In this document: one piece after another, positions 23,231-33,893 of the stretch
Layout: the number at the start of each line of letters is the position of its first letter
How positions within the stretch are numbered: the stretch's first letter is position 1
Origin: Aedes albopictus
Taxonomy: Eukaryota > Arthropoda > Insecta > Diptera > Culicidae
Length of the DNA stretch: 64,000 nucleotides
Direction of reading: 5' to 3'
NCBI RefSeq assembly: GCF_035046485.1
Contig: NC_085138.1
Coordinates: 63,604,580 to 63,668,579 of the forward strand
Notes under the pieces: generated by a model
Seen by the model: the letters and a program-made list of their open reading frames with translations, nothing else
What the model was told of the DNA's origin: nothing
Databases searched by the model: none
Made by a program: the position numbers and the translations under genes

Positions 23231-23929
23231 AGTGCAATTTATTCACTGTTCAAATTAAGGACAACAGAACACAATTGCTTCTTCTTTGAAACGCAAAAAG
23301 CGCAAATTTCAAATCGGTATGCAACTTGAGCTAGGGGGAATGATAAAAAAATGAAAAAAAAAATATTCAGACTCGAACCATGGACACCAGGAATATTAAC
23401 CACTCACCTTACATACTACACCAGAAGCTCTGTGAAAGATTTGCTGCTCAATGCACCATAAAAGCTACTGAAGTTACGCGTTACTTCATTGTACCGTCTT
23501 TGCCACAAATTAGAAAGCTGTCAAAATGAAAAGACGTGCAAGTTTTCCGCAACACATTTGGAACCTAATCTGAACAAACAAACCAGAATAAGATGTTTCA
23601 TGTGTGTTACATAGCACATTTAATGCAAGCTGACTGTATTGCCACTTGTGAGGAATATGTAAGCTCCGCCTCCATAAATCGATGTTAAATACGATGTTAT
23701 TTGTAATTCCTATGAAACAAAGCTGCAACTTAACGATATTCGGAGTTTAAATGCAATTCAACTGACAAGATGGAAGTTTTTTTTGTTTGTATTTATGTGT
23801 ATTTTAACTTATGCTAATTCTACACTTAAGCAAGATGGAAGTGGCGTGCGCTTTTATTGCAATTCTTTTAGACCAAAGCATAGAAAACCACATTTTGGAT
23901 GATGTTGCAGGTGCTGCTTGGGAAGTGGT

Positions 23930-24040
23930 CATTGGCAGAGAAGGCTCTCAATTATTAACTGTAGAAATGCGTATAGAAGCTGAAAAACAGGCTTTGTCTC
24001 AGATGGGACGTTACGCCATAAAAAAGAAGAAGAAGAAGTA
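23930..24040 (+). mobile_element. Feilai-like SINE 3' part
   Basis: AAGGCTCTCAATTATTAACTG through GCCATAAAAAAGAAGAAGAAG parallels the body and tail of the SINE at 48572-48832 (AGCCCTTCAATTAATAACTG through GCCATAAAGAAGAAGAAG). Confidence 0.6.
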
Positions 24041-24214
24041 CTATAACTCCTATCCTGCATTTTCGCAATATTAAGCCTTTTGTGCATTCAGCCTTTTGAA
24101 ATTCAGCCTTATGTTACTCTCAGCCTTTCGTGTTCAGCTTTTTGTGTATTCAGCCTTTTGAAATTCAGCCTTATGTTAGCATCCCCCAAACGTTCAGGGC
24201 GACTGGAACCGATT

Positions 24215-25040
24215 GATCCAGGATTCCTCTCAGGATTCATTCAGGTATTTTGAGATTTCTCCCGGCATTCCTTCCAGAATCCTTTCACGGACTATACCCG
24301 AGATTGTATAAGAGATTTCTCCACGATGTTTTCCGGGATTCCTTCAAGTCAAGGATTTCTCGCGGGATTCCTTAAGAGATTTCTCATAAAACTCCTGTAG
24401 GGATTCTCCCGGGCCTCCTTCAGAAATTCCTTACGGGATTGCATGCGGAATTCCATCTAGGACTCAATCCAGAATTCCATCCAGAACCCTTTCCGGATTT
24501 TCTCCAACGGTTCCTTCAATGATTCCTTTTTGGATTTCTTCAATAATTTATAATAGAATTCCTCGAGATATTCCTCCGAGATGCATATTCCGGGATGCTA
24601 TCAAGGGCTTATCCTAGAGTTTCTTCATTGATTTCTCCCCGGATTCCTCTGAAGATCTCTCCCGAAATTTTCTTCCGCCAATCTTTCAGGTATACCTTCG
24701 AAGATTTTTAGGAATACCTTCGGGTGATTTTCTCGGGATTCCTTCCTAAATTTATCCCGGGATTCGTTCAGCCTTCCAGGATTCTTACTGGGACTCCTCT
24801 TGCGATTTATTTGGGGATTTCTTCAGGATTCTTTCAGAGTTCATCTAGTTTCATCCGGGATTCTTCTCGAGGTTACTTCTGGGATTCCTGCGGGATTTCT
24901 CCTGGGAATCATTTAGAGATTCCGTCGTGATTCCTTAGAGAAATTTTCCCTAATTCCTACCGATGTTCCTCCTAGGATTTCTTCCGGTGTTTTTTTTTTC
25001 TGAGACTGAATTCTTCCAGATAATTTTCAAGCATTCTTTC
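24215..25040. repeat. Degenerate 12-bp GGAATTCCTCC satellite
   Basis: Same class as 18255-19430: repeated GGGATTCCTTC, GGATTTCTCC and GAATTCCTCC words with frequent 12-base steps and high divergence. Confidence 0.7.
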
Positions 25041-25044
25041 GAGG

Positions 25045-25820
25045 ATTACTCCATTTGGGAGAGAAGAAGACTGTTCGATAATGTAGCGAGCCATGTATTA
25101 GGTATGAAAAAATATGCTACACAGAGTAAAAAAAGGTTGAAAATTGCTAAAAAGAAACTGTAAAATCATGTATGGATTCTCTCTTACGAAAAGATTCTGA
25201 ACCGACCGGAAATCGAACTATGGTATTCTCAGCAAAGTATGACTGAATGAAAATGTATGAATTAGATTAAATAAAAAACTCGGAGAAAATCTAAAAAAAA
25301 TGTATTTTCAGATAGATATTTCTGTAGTAAAGCGTAATGTAATCTGATTATCTTTTCATTATTATGTTTGAGTAGTCATTATTTCTTTCACTCATTTAGA
25401 GTTGTCTTGTATCTATACGGATAAGAATAGAGCGATATTATGAAAGTCATGCTGAAAAATTCGACTTCCTGTAACATTTTTCGACATGCAGAGACTCAAG
25501 TCAAACCATGACATATAAACACCAATGGAAGAATATTAAATAAACGCTGCGGAAAAGCGATTGGTTTTATTTCTATTGAAGTAAAAGATAACCCACTCCG
25601 ATTATCACTGAAGTGCTATCGTTCAGGTTTTTAATATATTTGCGACTAAAAGACTAGCTCAACATAGGACCGATAACATGAAATAAACTCACCATGTAAC
25701 GACAGCACACCAAAATGAACTGACATGACCGTTGATCGCATTACACAGTGCAAAACATAAAGCGAAATATGTACATTTCGACCTCAGTTTCAGAATGTGC
25801 CCACCAAACCTGCAAAACAA
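25045..25820. other. AT-rich sequence with a faint SINE trace
   Basis: A lone antisense B box (CCGGAAATCGAACTATGG, about 25205-25222) is the only recognisable item. No gene is supported. Confidence 0.3.
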
Positions 25821-25824
25821 GGCA

Positions 25825-26055
25825 AACTTGGTGGTCTAGTGGCTACTGCTTCTGATACATTTGCAGAAAGTCCTGGGTTCAATCCCTGGCTCGTTTCTTT
25901 TTTTCCTATTTTGTATCTTTCTATTTACTTTTCTCTCTCTTCTACATTTATATCTCATTCGTATGTTCTCTTTCTTCCAATTTTCAATACAGCACACTGA
26001 AAAGAGACGAACCAGCTCAGGGCTGAAAGTCTCAAAAATAAAGAAAAAAAAATAC
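25825..26055 (+). mobile_element. tRNA-derived SINE
   Basis: The head has an A box (TGGTCTAGTGGCTACTG, about 25831-25847) and a canonical B box (GGGTTCAATCCC, about 25875-25886) at tRNA spacing. A pyrimidine-rich body follows, then CAGGGCTGAAAGTCTC and an AATAAAGAAAAAAAA tail. This is a second SINE family, different from the Feilai-like one. Confidence 0.7.
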
Positions 26056-26637
26056 AGCACATTGTCAACCTATCATATAACGCCTACATGTTATGCAACG
26101 AAGTAAACTGTGCCACTTCATAGTAATCTTCACACAATCTATCACTTTCGCCTGGCATTCATGCACAAATGCGTGAACCCTGTTTCAAAAATAAACATTT
26201 TCCACCAACACTGCGACATCCGCGTAACCTTGTGCAGGCACGGAGGACTCAACTCAATTGCAGTCATCATTTCCCTTCCCTTGGTGGATTGACCGGCAAC
26301 CTGACGCAGCAAGCGCCATTCTCTCCTCAAAATAGAAGACCATCAACGCTCACACACTGAAGATGTCTGTTAGTCCTAAGCAGCTATCTCATTGGTTTCT
26401 TGCATGAGTGTAGCTGATCTGGCGATACTGGAGTAGCAACTGCGTGTTTTATTTTTGCAAAATCTGCAAAATATCTTTGAGATTTTGCTAGATTAGTTCG
26501 AAATTTTGTTTCAAGGCACCATTAAGTTTCAGGCAAAAATTCGGAAGTATACGATAACATCGGGACGATTACAATTGGAACGAAGCGAACTACACAAATT
26601 GATTGGAATTGATAGGGAAGTGGAACTATCTCGGCAG

Positions 26638-26818
26638 GGGTCCTATTTTGGGCACTTTTCTCCTATAACTCAGCCAATTCTGAACCAATTGACACAAATT
26701 TTGGAATGCGATGATATACATAAAGTATCTAGCCGTGTACAAAATTTCAAGTCAATTGGTTTGGAATTGACTGAGTTATAGCGAAGAGCGCCCAAAATAC
26801 CGACCGCTACCCAAGTGG
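26638..26818. mobile_element. Palindromic MITE, ~180 bp
   Basis: The left arm (CCTATTTTGGGCACTTTTC, CTATAACTCAGCCAATTCTG, AACCAATTGACACAAATTTT) is mirrored by the right arm (AAAATTTCAAGTCAATTGGT, TGGAATTGACTGAGTTATAG, GCGCCCAAAATACC). The whole sequence forms one long imperfect hairpin with almost no loop. Non-coding. Confidence 0.7.
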
Positions 26819-27344
26819 TTCGCTACCCTATCAGCGAATCATTCTAGCTTTTTAGGAATTGCAACGATCTAAGCGAAAACTAATAAACCATGCGTCTCCA
26901 TTTGTACAACAAAACCCTTGGTTGATATAGTTGATATTAAAATTATCAGAAAATCAGAACTCACCTGCCTGCAAGAAATCCATGTATTTTTAAACCATTT
27001 GCCACATGTTTTGATAAGGGCACATTCAGGAATATTATTCGTTCCTGAACGTTGGGGCATTTTGTCAATCAAAAAGTAAACTCATTCATATGCCGAAACA
27101 ACGAACGAACATTTCTTAATTCCAAAAACTTCCTCACACCACGATAATTGAATCGATTATCCTTGAGCTATCACCGGCAGACAAAACCAAACACGCCGGT
27201 CATATCACCTGAAGGATAATTGGTCATTAGCACGATCTTGCTTATCACGTTTACGTGTTGCCGCTACCGCAGCTAGCTACCTATAATCCGACACTCGAAC
27301 TTCTAGCGTTTGCATACGCATTCATCGATTGATCGACCATCCAT

Positions 27345-27661
27345 CCATACACGCTAAAACTGCTCAGCACTAAAATGTGTAAGACCTACTCATAAGTGCA
27401 TAATTTCCAGACCACACAAAAATGTGTAACAGTTACACATTCTCGAAAAACAGCTCGTACACTCGTCTAGATGCGAAATGTTGATTTTTTTTTGTTTTCC
27501 AAGGTCACTAGTAAACCTAGCTAGATTGGCGTACAATTTTTTTGCGAATTTAACGATTTTGCGGACACTGGAGCTGATTTTGTAAATGTGCAAGGGTTAC
27601 ACATTTTTGGTGTAGTCTGGAAATTATGCACTTTAGTGCTGAGCGGCGTTAGCGTGTATGG
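27345..27661. mobile_element. MITE with CCATACACGCTAA ends
   Basis: 317 bp. The inverted ends share CCATACACGCTAA, CTCAGCACTAAA, GTGCATAATTTCCAGAC and AAAAATGTGTAAC. The left arm has about 25 extra bases between the second and third blocks. No transposase frame; the target duplication is unclear. Confidence 0.7.
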
Positions 27662-27669
27662 CATGGCAG

Positions 27670-29025
27670 TAACCATATCGACAGTCATCGGCTATTGATG
27701 CTGACCGGTTCTGACCGTCAACACACTCTCATAATAATAAATACCTACAAAACTTTGTTGACCATAAGCCGGGACTCCGTACGACGACGCACCGATCGGC
27801 TTCTCAAGTCGAACAGTTCTTTGCCCTCTTGGCTACCGTCGTCGTCGTCAACTTGGTGTGTGCTGTGTTGTAGGATCTCTAAACTCTCGATCGTGCATAG
27901 GCCCCTTCGTATCCCCCTGCCTACCCGTTGCGTTGCGTTGCTACTTGATCATCGCACACGAAACAAACACATTTTTTTGTTTACATTAGCATCCACCCAG
28001 AGCCAGCAGCCCATCGCCGGAGAGTGACGTTTGTATGGGCACGAAGCGTACGGCCCCAACTCAACGGGGAAGACCAAGATCAGAGACGTCCGTCGACCGA
28101 GCGTCATAGTTCCTGCGCATGCAGGTCCATAAATTGATGCAAGTTCATGGAGTCGCATGTCCACGCTGGCTGGCTGGCTAGTGGCCGCCAAGTATAAACA
28201 ACCATCCATCGGTCTGAGTCTCACGTCTCTTTTCCATATTACTACATTTGCTGCTTATAGTTAGGTATGTAGTTTTGATGGAGGGATCGCATAAAGATGA
28301 TGTTGACGGTCGAGGACGGCCAAAGGAAACAAACGTCTCTCCTGGCGGCGGCAGCATGGACCAGTATAAATTGGATTCTATTAAATTTGCCAAAGCGCCG
28401 ACCCTCGGTCGATTGTTTTGATCACCGTCAATAGGCTGGCGCCCAGCTACTCCGGCGGGTCGGCCGGTGGAATGCAACAGAATGAGCTGGGGAGAGTCAG
28501 AGTGGATCAAGTGCAATTTGAATTTTTAGCGGGACAAATGTCCGAGACGCTTTTGGTGTCTATTATGACGGACCCGAAAATAAATACCCAAATACAACAA
28601 TATCATGAGCGTATAATAAAGATCAACTAAACGTGTTTGAAAATTTATGTATTTAAGTCGGGTAACGCGTAATACAGACCCCATTAAGGACATCAGCCTC
28701 TTCCCAGCAACTCCTATCGTTACTTCGTTGTGGCACCGCAGGGTTGCGAGCAACCTTAGTAAAGATAGAACAATCAACCCCGGTGGGAGCTTTGGTCAAA
28801 GGCATAACGCCAGCCGTAAGACTAACAAGCAGCGAAAAGGAAACAAGATAAGAGTATGAACCAGATCCAATGGAAACTCCTGCGACGATTGGAAACTTGG
28901 TACGTTCCTCAGGTACGTTGTCATCATCAAGACCGCATTCTACGCGCAGCTCTAAGACGAGTATGACTGCTGCTCAAAATAATCACAACACACTATACCT
29001 AGATGTTCTGATAGGCCAGAAACGG
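27670..29025. other. Unique-looking sequence
   Basis: Balanced composition with few repeats. Several 60-110-codon frames overlap on both strands, and none resembles a protein family. A GTCGTCGTC run lies near 27840. It could be host single-copy or intronic DNA. Confidence 0.3.
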
Positions 29026-29029
29026 AAAT

Positions 29030-30115
29030 TCTAGCTGACCAGCACACACCAGCTGACGAACGAAAACAGCCAAGAACTCATCCATTTCTCCGCCTCCAAG
29101 AATATGGTCATTTGTAGCACCTTCTTCCAAAACAGACTCCCTTCTCGTTACACCTGAAGATCACCACAGCAGACGGAATTGCAAATCGATCACGTTCTGA
29201 TTCTCCAACATTATCGTGGCATTAAAATCAACGACGTATTGATTCAACTGGAAAATGTCTGGATTTCTACTAGCTCTCGTGATTACTAGATTTAGACGAT
29301 CAAAACGAAAAGTTTTGCTCTGCCCAACGTTTCGGCACTTTTTATTAGACAGTTGACCCTTGAAAAAGGCCAAATTGAATGTGCCGAAAAGTCAGGCAGA
29401 ACCCATCGACTGCGAGAGCCAGCAGAAATCACTAATTAAATTAATTAATTATCGATTTTTGCGGCTTAACCAGCCGAATGGAAGTTTTACTTTATTCCAA
29501 AAGCTAGACTTTACATATACTGGCGTGAGTGAGAAATGGACAAATTGAGGTGAAATTTGCGAAAAAGTTACTCGTCCTCTCGGTGAGACTCGAAGTAGGA
29601 GTCGTGAGTTCGAGTCTCACCGAGAGGACGAGTAACTTTTTCGCAAATTTCACCTCAATTTGTCCATTTCTCACTCACGCCAGTATATGTAAAGTCTAGC
29701 TTTTGGAGAAATCACTATGATTAACTCTAACCACTAGCTGATGAAGATCAAACTGCTCCTAAAACTCTCCGTATTCCACGATGTACGCTACCGATGGCCA
29801 CCTCTGCTCGCCCACAGAATCTCGAGGCAGCAGCGTTGCCGAATGAAAGCGAGCTTCATGAGGACCCTCTTGAGCAATGTGATTTATATGAGGTGTGGAG
29901 GAACTCTCTGTAAGCTTGTGCTAGTAGAGTGCCTAAAAAATGAGTGGAGGGCGTGACGTCATACCGGTTCATCATCAGATCAAATTTCGGTTTTCGTAAA
30001 GCGTTCGAGCTGTGCCGTTCTCAAGAAACACGGAAACTCTACCAAGAGCTCAATGAATCTCGAAATGACTTCATGCTGTAAGCTGAAATGATAAGGGGTA
30101 AGGTCGAACAAATAA
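29030..30115 (+). pseudogene. Decayed RTE-clade LINE fragment, interrupted
   Basis: 29048-29210 corresponds to the endonuclease segment of the RTE at 53420-53600 (SAHQLTNE, ASKNM-I-STFFQ, RSPQQTE-QIDHVLI blocks, with substitutions and stops). Homology resumes at about 29732 (LLKLSV, then RISRQQRCRMK, and at 30030 a KLYQELNESRNDFML block). About 500 foreign bases separate the two halves, including the SINE-like hairpin insertion. The copy is non-functional. Confidence 0.65.
29435..29706. mobile_element. SINE-like insertion containing a perfect 99-bp inverted repeat
   Basis: AGAAATCACTA flanks the insertion at 29424-29434 and 29707-29717, an 11-bp target-duplication candidate of LINE-mobilised type. 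Inside, 29496-29594 and 29609-29707 are exact reverse complements (99 bases each) around a 14-base loop. The hairpin's last base coincides with the first base of the right duplication. The right arm carries a T-arm-like GTGAGTTCGAGTCTCAC, in which a 5-bp stem encloses TTCGAGT, so the sequence derives from a tRNA-like SINE head. Confidence 0.7.
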
Positions 30116-30119
30116 ATTC

Positions 30120-31620
30120 AGAGACGCATTGTAACAAGAAATTGAGCTTACTTTGAACTCCGAAGATCTCTACGATCGAACTAAGTTCACCGTCACACGG
30201 AAGTTAACTATCTAATTTTCATCTGCTTGACTGATGGTTTTTTCCACTGCAGTCTAAAGTACAGTTAGAATAATGATGAAATTTCGTGAGCAGTTATGAT
30301 ACACATTCATACTCTTTCTTACAAAATTTCATCAATTCAAATCAACTGGTTGGAAAGCTATCACTGCTGATGTGGATGAGTATTTGCGAATATTTTCCGT
30401 ATTTTTCATATGCTTTATAGCCTATTCATAACTATCGAATACCACTGCCAATTTTTATGAAATTTTCACAGAAGTTAGTTAATCATGTATATATTATGTC
30501 CGCAAAATTTCATGATTATTGGAATAGTACTTTCAACAGTACAATCGGAACAATAAGAGGTGCTCACTAATTGCTGTCGAAAGGGCTAAAACCACGGTTA
30601 GTCCCAATACGTGTTTTGACTATAAAATTACACTAGTTTACAGCATTTTTGAACTCGGTAAGCTGAAGATCGTTTTTGGTGTAGAATCATGCCCTGAGTT
30701 CGAAAACGCGAAGGAAAAAAATTACAGTAAAGCGGAAATTTTAACGACTTTCCATACAAGGTTGATGATTTGAAAACGATTTTTGTTCTATTTTTAAGCA
30801 ATGTCGCTCACCTAACACATCTCATTCTCCGTAATCAATGCTCCGATTGAGCTGAATTTTTTACTGCAACTCGCTTACATATGATATGTCAAATAAACGT
30901 TGAGAAAGAATTTTTAAATTGTTTTTTTTTTCTTATTGAAAAAAATACATTTCTTCAAATATTTTAGAAAATTTTGCTAAAATTTAAGGAGATCGTCCCC
31001 AAAACTCACCAATATTTTGAATTTCATCAATCTGACGCAAAACCTGCTTTCAGATGATCGCAAGGTATTATATTCAGCTTTAAATTTATGGAAAAAGATT
31101 TAAAATTGGTTGAACAAAACGCAAGATATTTGAATTTTATTAAATTCCATATTTTAAAAAGTTGTAAAACTCGATATTGAGCTAAAACTTAAAAAACTGT
31201 TCTACTTTAAATTTTTTGAAGCACGGTTTCGAAATCAGCGCTAAATTATGCTTCAAAAATTTTGGTCCTTGACAGAAGTTCACGACTTTCGTTTTATTTT
31301 GTAAACTAGTGTTATTGATAGTACATCGATGTTTTTGAAATTTTGCCGATGCAGTAGATGTATATTGAAAGGTTTGTGCTCAAAGTTTCAGCCATTTCCT
31401 TTGCCAATTTCAAAAGTTACAGCGCTGACATTATAAACCAGGTGCTGTGCAACATTCATTTACGCACGTTTTACTGTTACATTGCTACAACAAAAAATAT
31501 CGCACCGATCTTCATCAAATTTTGCTCAAATAATAAACATACACCAAAGAGTTTCCAGTGAAATTTGTAGCCAATTTTATCGATCCATTGCAAAGTTACA
31601 GCCGTGTTTCTGTGTCCGGA
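30120..31620. other. AT-rich sequence, nothing recognised
   Basis: Rich in AATTTTTGAAATTTTG-type words common in mosquito intergenic repeats. No frames, no paired ends and no tandem period that I can define. Confidence 0.35.
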
Positions 31621-31627
31621 TTATTGT

Positions 31628-31965
31628 GGATAAAGACCTTAAAACGCTGATTAGACCAGTAGTCTTCTATGGGTACGAAGCATGGACTCTACGTGCAGAG
31701 GACCAACGCGCCCATGGAGTTTCCGAACGGAAGATGTTGCGTGCCATCTACGGTGGAGTGCAGATGGAAGACGGGACTTGGAGAAGACCAATGAACTACG
31801 AAATGCATCAGCTGCTGGAACCAACCATCCTCCACACCATGAAAGTAGGGAGGCTACGGTAGTTGGGTCATGTCATCAGGATATCGAATAGTAATTCGGT
31901 TAAAATGGTTCTCCAGAGTCATCCGACCGGTACGAGCAGGTATCAGGTATCAGAAGGCCAGCTCC
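31628..31965 (+). pseudogene. RTE-clade LINE C-terminal fragment (lineage 2)
   Basis: The frame 31482-31862 reads, from about 31632, LKTLIRPVVFYGYEAWTLRA, then KMLRAIYGGVQMEDGTWRR and MHQLLEPTILHTMKVGRLR. It ends at a TAG in place of the Trp of the usual RLRWAGHV motif (31861-31863). Homology continues as LGHVIRISNSN. It resembles 35456-35700 far more than the copy at 55800-56297, so two RTE lineages are present. Confidence 0.75.
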
Positions 31966-32332
31966 AGAGGCACGTTATCCTCCATTTGGGACATTTGTGC
32001 CATCGCCAAAATAATAGCCTATTTCATCATCTACCTGAGGGAAAAGGAAGAAAATGAGGATAAGGATGGGGATAAGGACAGGTGAGGAAATAGGAAAAGT
32101 ATCCTGGAAGAAGATACTAACGCATAAGCATACCACAATGGATTCAAACAGCGCCCTAAAAAGGGCACTGTAACAACGCATAAAGCGAAAGAGAGCCTGT
32201 AGCTCTTTACCACAGCGGGTTAAGAACAACAGAATGTCCTGAATATTCAGGTCTCAGTGAAGTCAGTTTCACTTAATAAGTGTTTACGGAATATTCGGAA
32301 ACGCAGTTGCGCAAAAACTGGACAGTTAAATG

Positions 32333-33361
32333 TCAAATGATACGAAGTTCCATAATCGGATTCATGTGATAGCTGAGCCGGCAGTGGGCAGTCAATGCTT
32401 TGACCAGAATGCCAGCATGCTTTGACAGATTTGTAAGATACTTCGCCACCCTTGGGGATGGCTCAGTACAATACAATTTGGTTTGACGACATGATTCCAA
32501 ACTATTCCAGTAGTGTCTGTGTTGAATAGCAGCCCAGATGTGAATCTGAAGCTTTACCCAACACTTCGATATCGGAATAGCTGGCTCAGGGCCAATGAAG
32601 TCATGTGATGCTCCAGTGCGAGCTAACTCATCAGCCAATTCATTTCCAGCGATGGAAGAATGGCCAGGCACCCATACAAGGTGAACAGCGTTTGCTGAAT
32701 TCAGCTCCTCGATTTGAGTTCGACAAGCGATAGCTATCTTCGACCTGGAGTTGGCTGAAGCAAGTGCTTTAATAGCAGCCTGGCTATCTGAACAGAAGTA
32801 TATTACTTTGCCCATTACGTGCTGCTGAAATGCTGATTGCACTCCGCACATAAGAGCAAAGATTTCGGCCTGAAAAACGGTGCAGTGTCTATCAAGTGAG
32901 TAAGACTGATACAGCCTTAGCTCACGAGAATAAACACCAGCACGTGCTCGACCTTCGAGAAGGGAGCCATCAGTGTAACATACGATGCCGTTTGAAATAC
33001 TTCTTTCCAGATGTCCAGATGTCCACTCTTCCCGGGAAGGGAATTTCGTGGAAAATGTCCTATATGGAAAATTACAAGCAATTGTAAGATCATTTGAAGC
33101 AAGGACAATTTTGTCGCAATTCACCAAAAGTGGAAACAACGAAGTGTGTGTTGATGTGCGGTTCACAGGAGTTTCCTCTAAAAGACCGAGTACCCGTAGA
33201 CGGTAAGTGCAAGAAAGTGCTTCTTGTTTGAGATGAATGTGTAGTGGAGCAACGTTAAAGAGAACTTCGAGCGTTGCCGTGCGAGTTGAAGAGAACGCTC
33301 CAAACATCGCCATTAAGCACATCCTTTGGAGATGGCCTAACTTTGATTGGACCGTTCTCAT
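32333..33361 (-). pseudogene. LOA LINE: RNase H domain and connection
   Basis: 342 codons. Residues ~1-120 are the region between reverse transcriptase and RNase H. RNase H follows with its four acidic positions in motif context: YTDGS (~residue 130), FQAEIFAL (~167), CSDSQAAI (~193) and ELADELA after WVPGHSSIAGN (~230-245). The frame stops soon after AHCRLSYHMNP, where the related plus-strand copy continues into a CxxC-type zinc motif, so the C terminus is lost. It remains open only because decay has been limited here; the element as a whole is dead. Confidence 0.75.
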
Positions 33362-33660
33362 TTCGCTTTTTTTGCCACCACACTAGACATCCATAGGCTA
33401 ATATTGGCCGAACAACAGTTGTGTAGATCCATTTGATATACTTGGGTTTTAGACCCTAAGTTGTATCAAAGGTTCGCCGGCATTGCCCGAAGGCCATACA
33501 AGCTTTCTTGATTCTGAACTCAATGTGAGGTGTCCAGAAAAGCTTGGAATCAAGAATGACTCCAACGTACTTTACCTGTTCAGTCACATCGATTTCAGAA
33601 TCAAAGAGACACAAAGGTCGAACGCCATTACGGTTTCGCCTTTCCGTACAAAGAACAATA

Positions 33661-33893
33661 CTAGACGAACATTTGAAAAGGGCCTATCTGCTTTGCGTAA
33701 ACAAACATGTTTTTGTCTCTGTAGGGCCCATCTGCAGCCACCCACGCACAACAACACCCTTATCAGAAAGAGTGTTCTTCAAGCTATCTGTTAGGGGTGT
33801 TGATGTGCGTGAGTGGATGCAGATCGGCCCTGCAGAGACAGAAACATGTTTGTTTACAAAAAGCAGATAGGCCCTTTTCAAATGTTCGTCTAG
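33661..33893. mobile_element. Palindromic MITE inserted in the antisense LOA, 4-bp target duplication
   Basis: 233 bp, with AATA on both sides (33657-33660 and 33894-33897). The ends CTAGACGAACATTTGAAAAG and CTTTTCAAATGTTCGTCTAG are exact inverses and the arms match for about 60 bases, including GTAAACAAACATGTTTTTGT and its inverse. Same family as 15100-15312 and 38386-38585. It splits the LOA reverse transcriptase just after the SVNPSKT motif. Confidence 0.85.

Larger units (their letters stand above)
22341..24178. mobile_element. ~1.84-kb element bounded by inverted CAAAAGGCTGAA arrays
   Basis: About seven units of CAAAAGGCTGAA with 2-6 base spacers occupy 22341-22447. About seven reverse-complement units (TTCAGCCTTTTG and variants) occupy 24073-24178. 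The arrays face each other and enclose about 1.6 kb, so both ends could fold back. The interior contains SINE scraps (tRNA-like heads near 23030-23110 and, antisense, 23375-23440; a Feilai-like tail near 23930-24038) and no transposase frame. The 87-codon frame 23811-24074 lies partly over the SINE tail. Confidence 0.65.
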
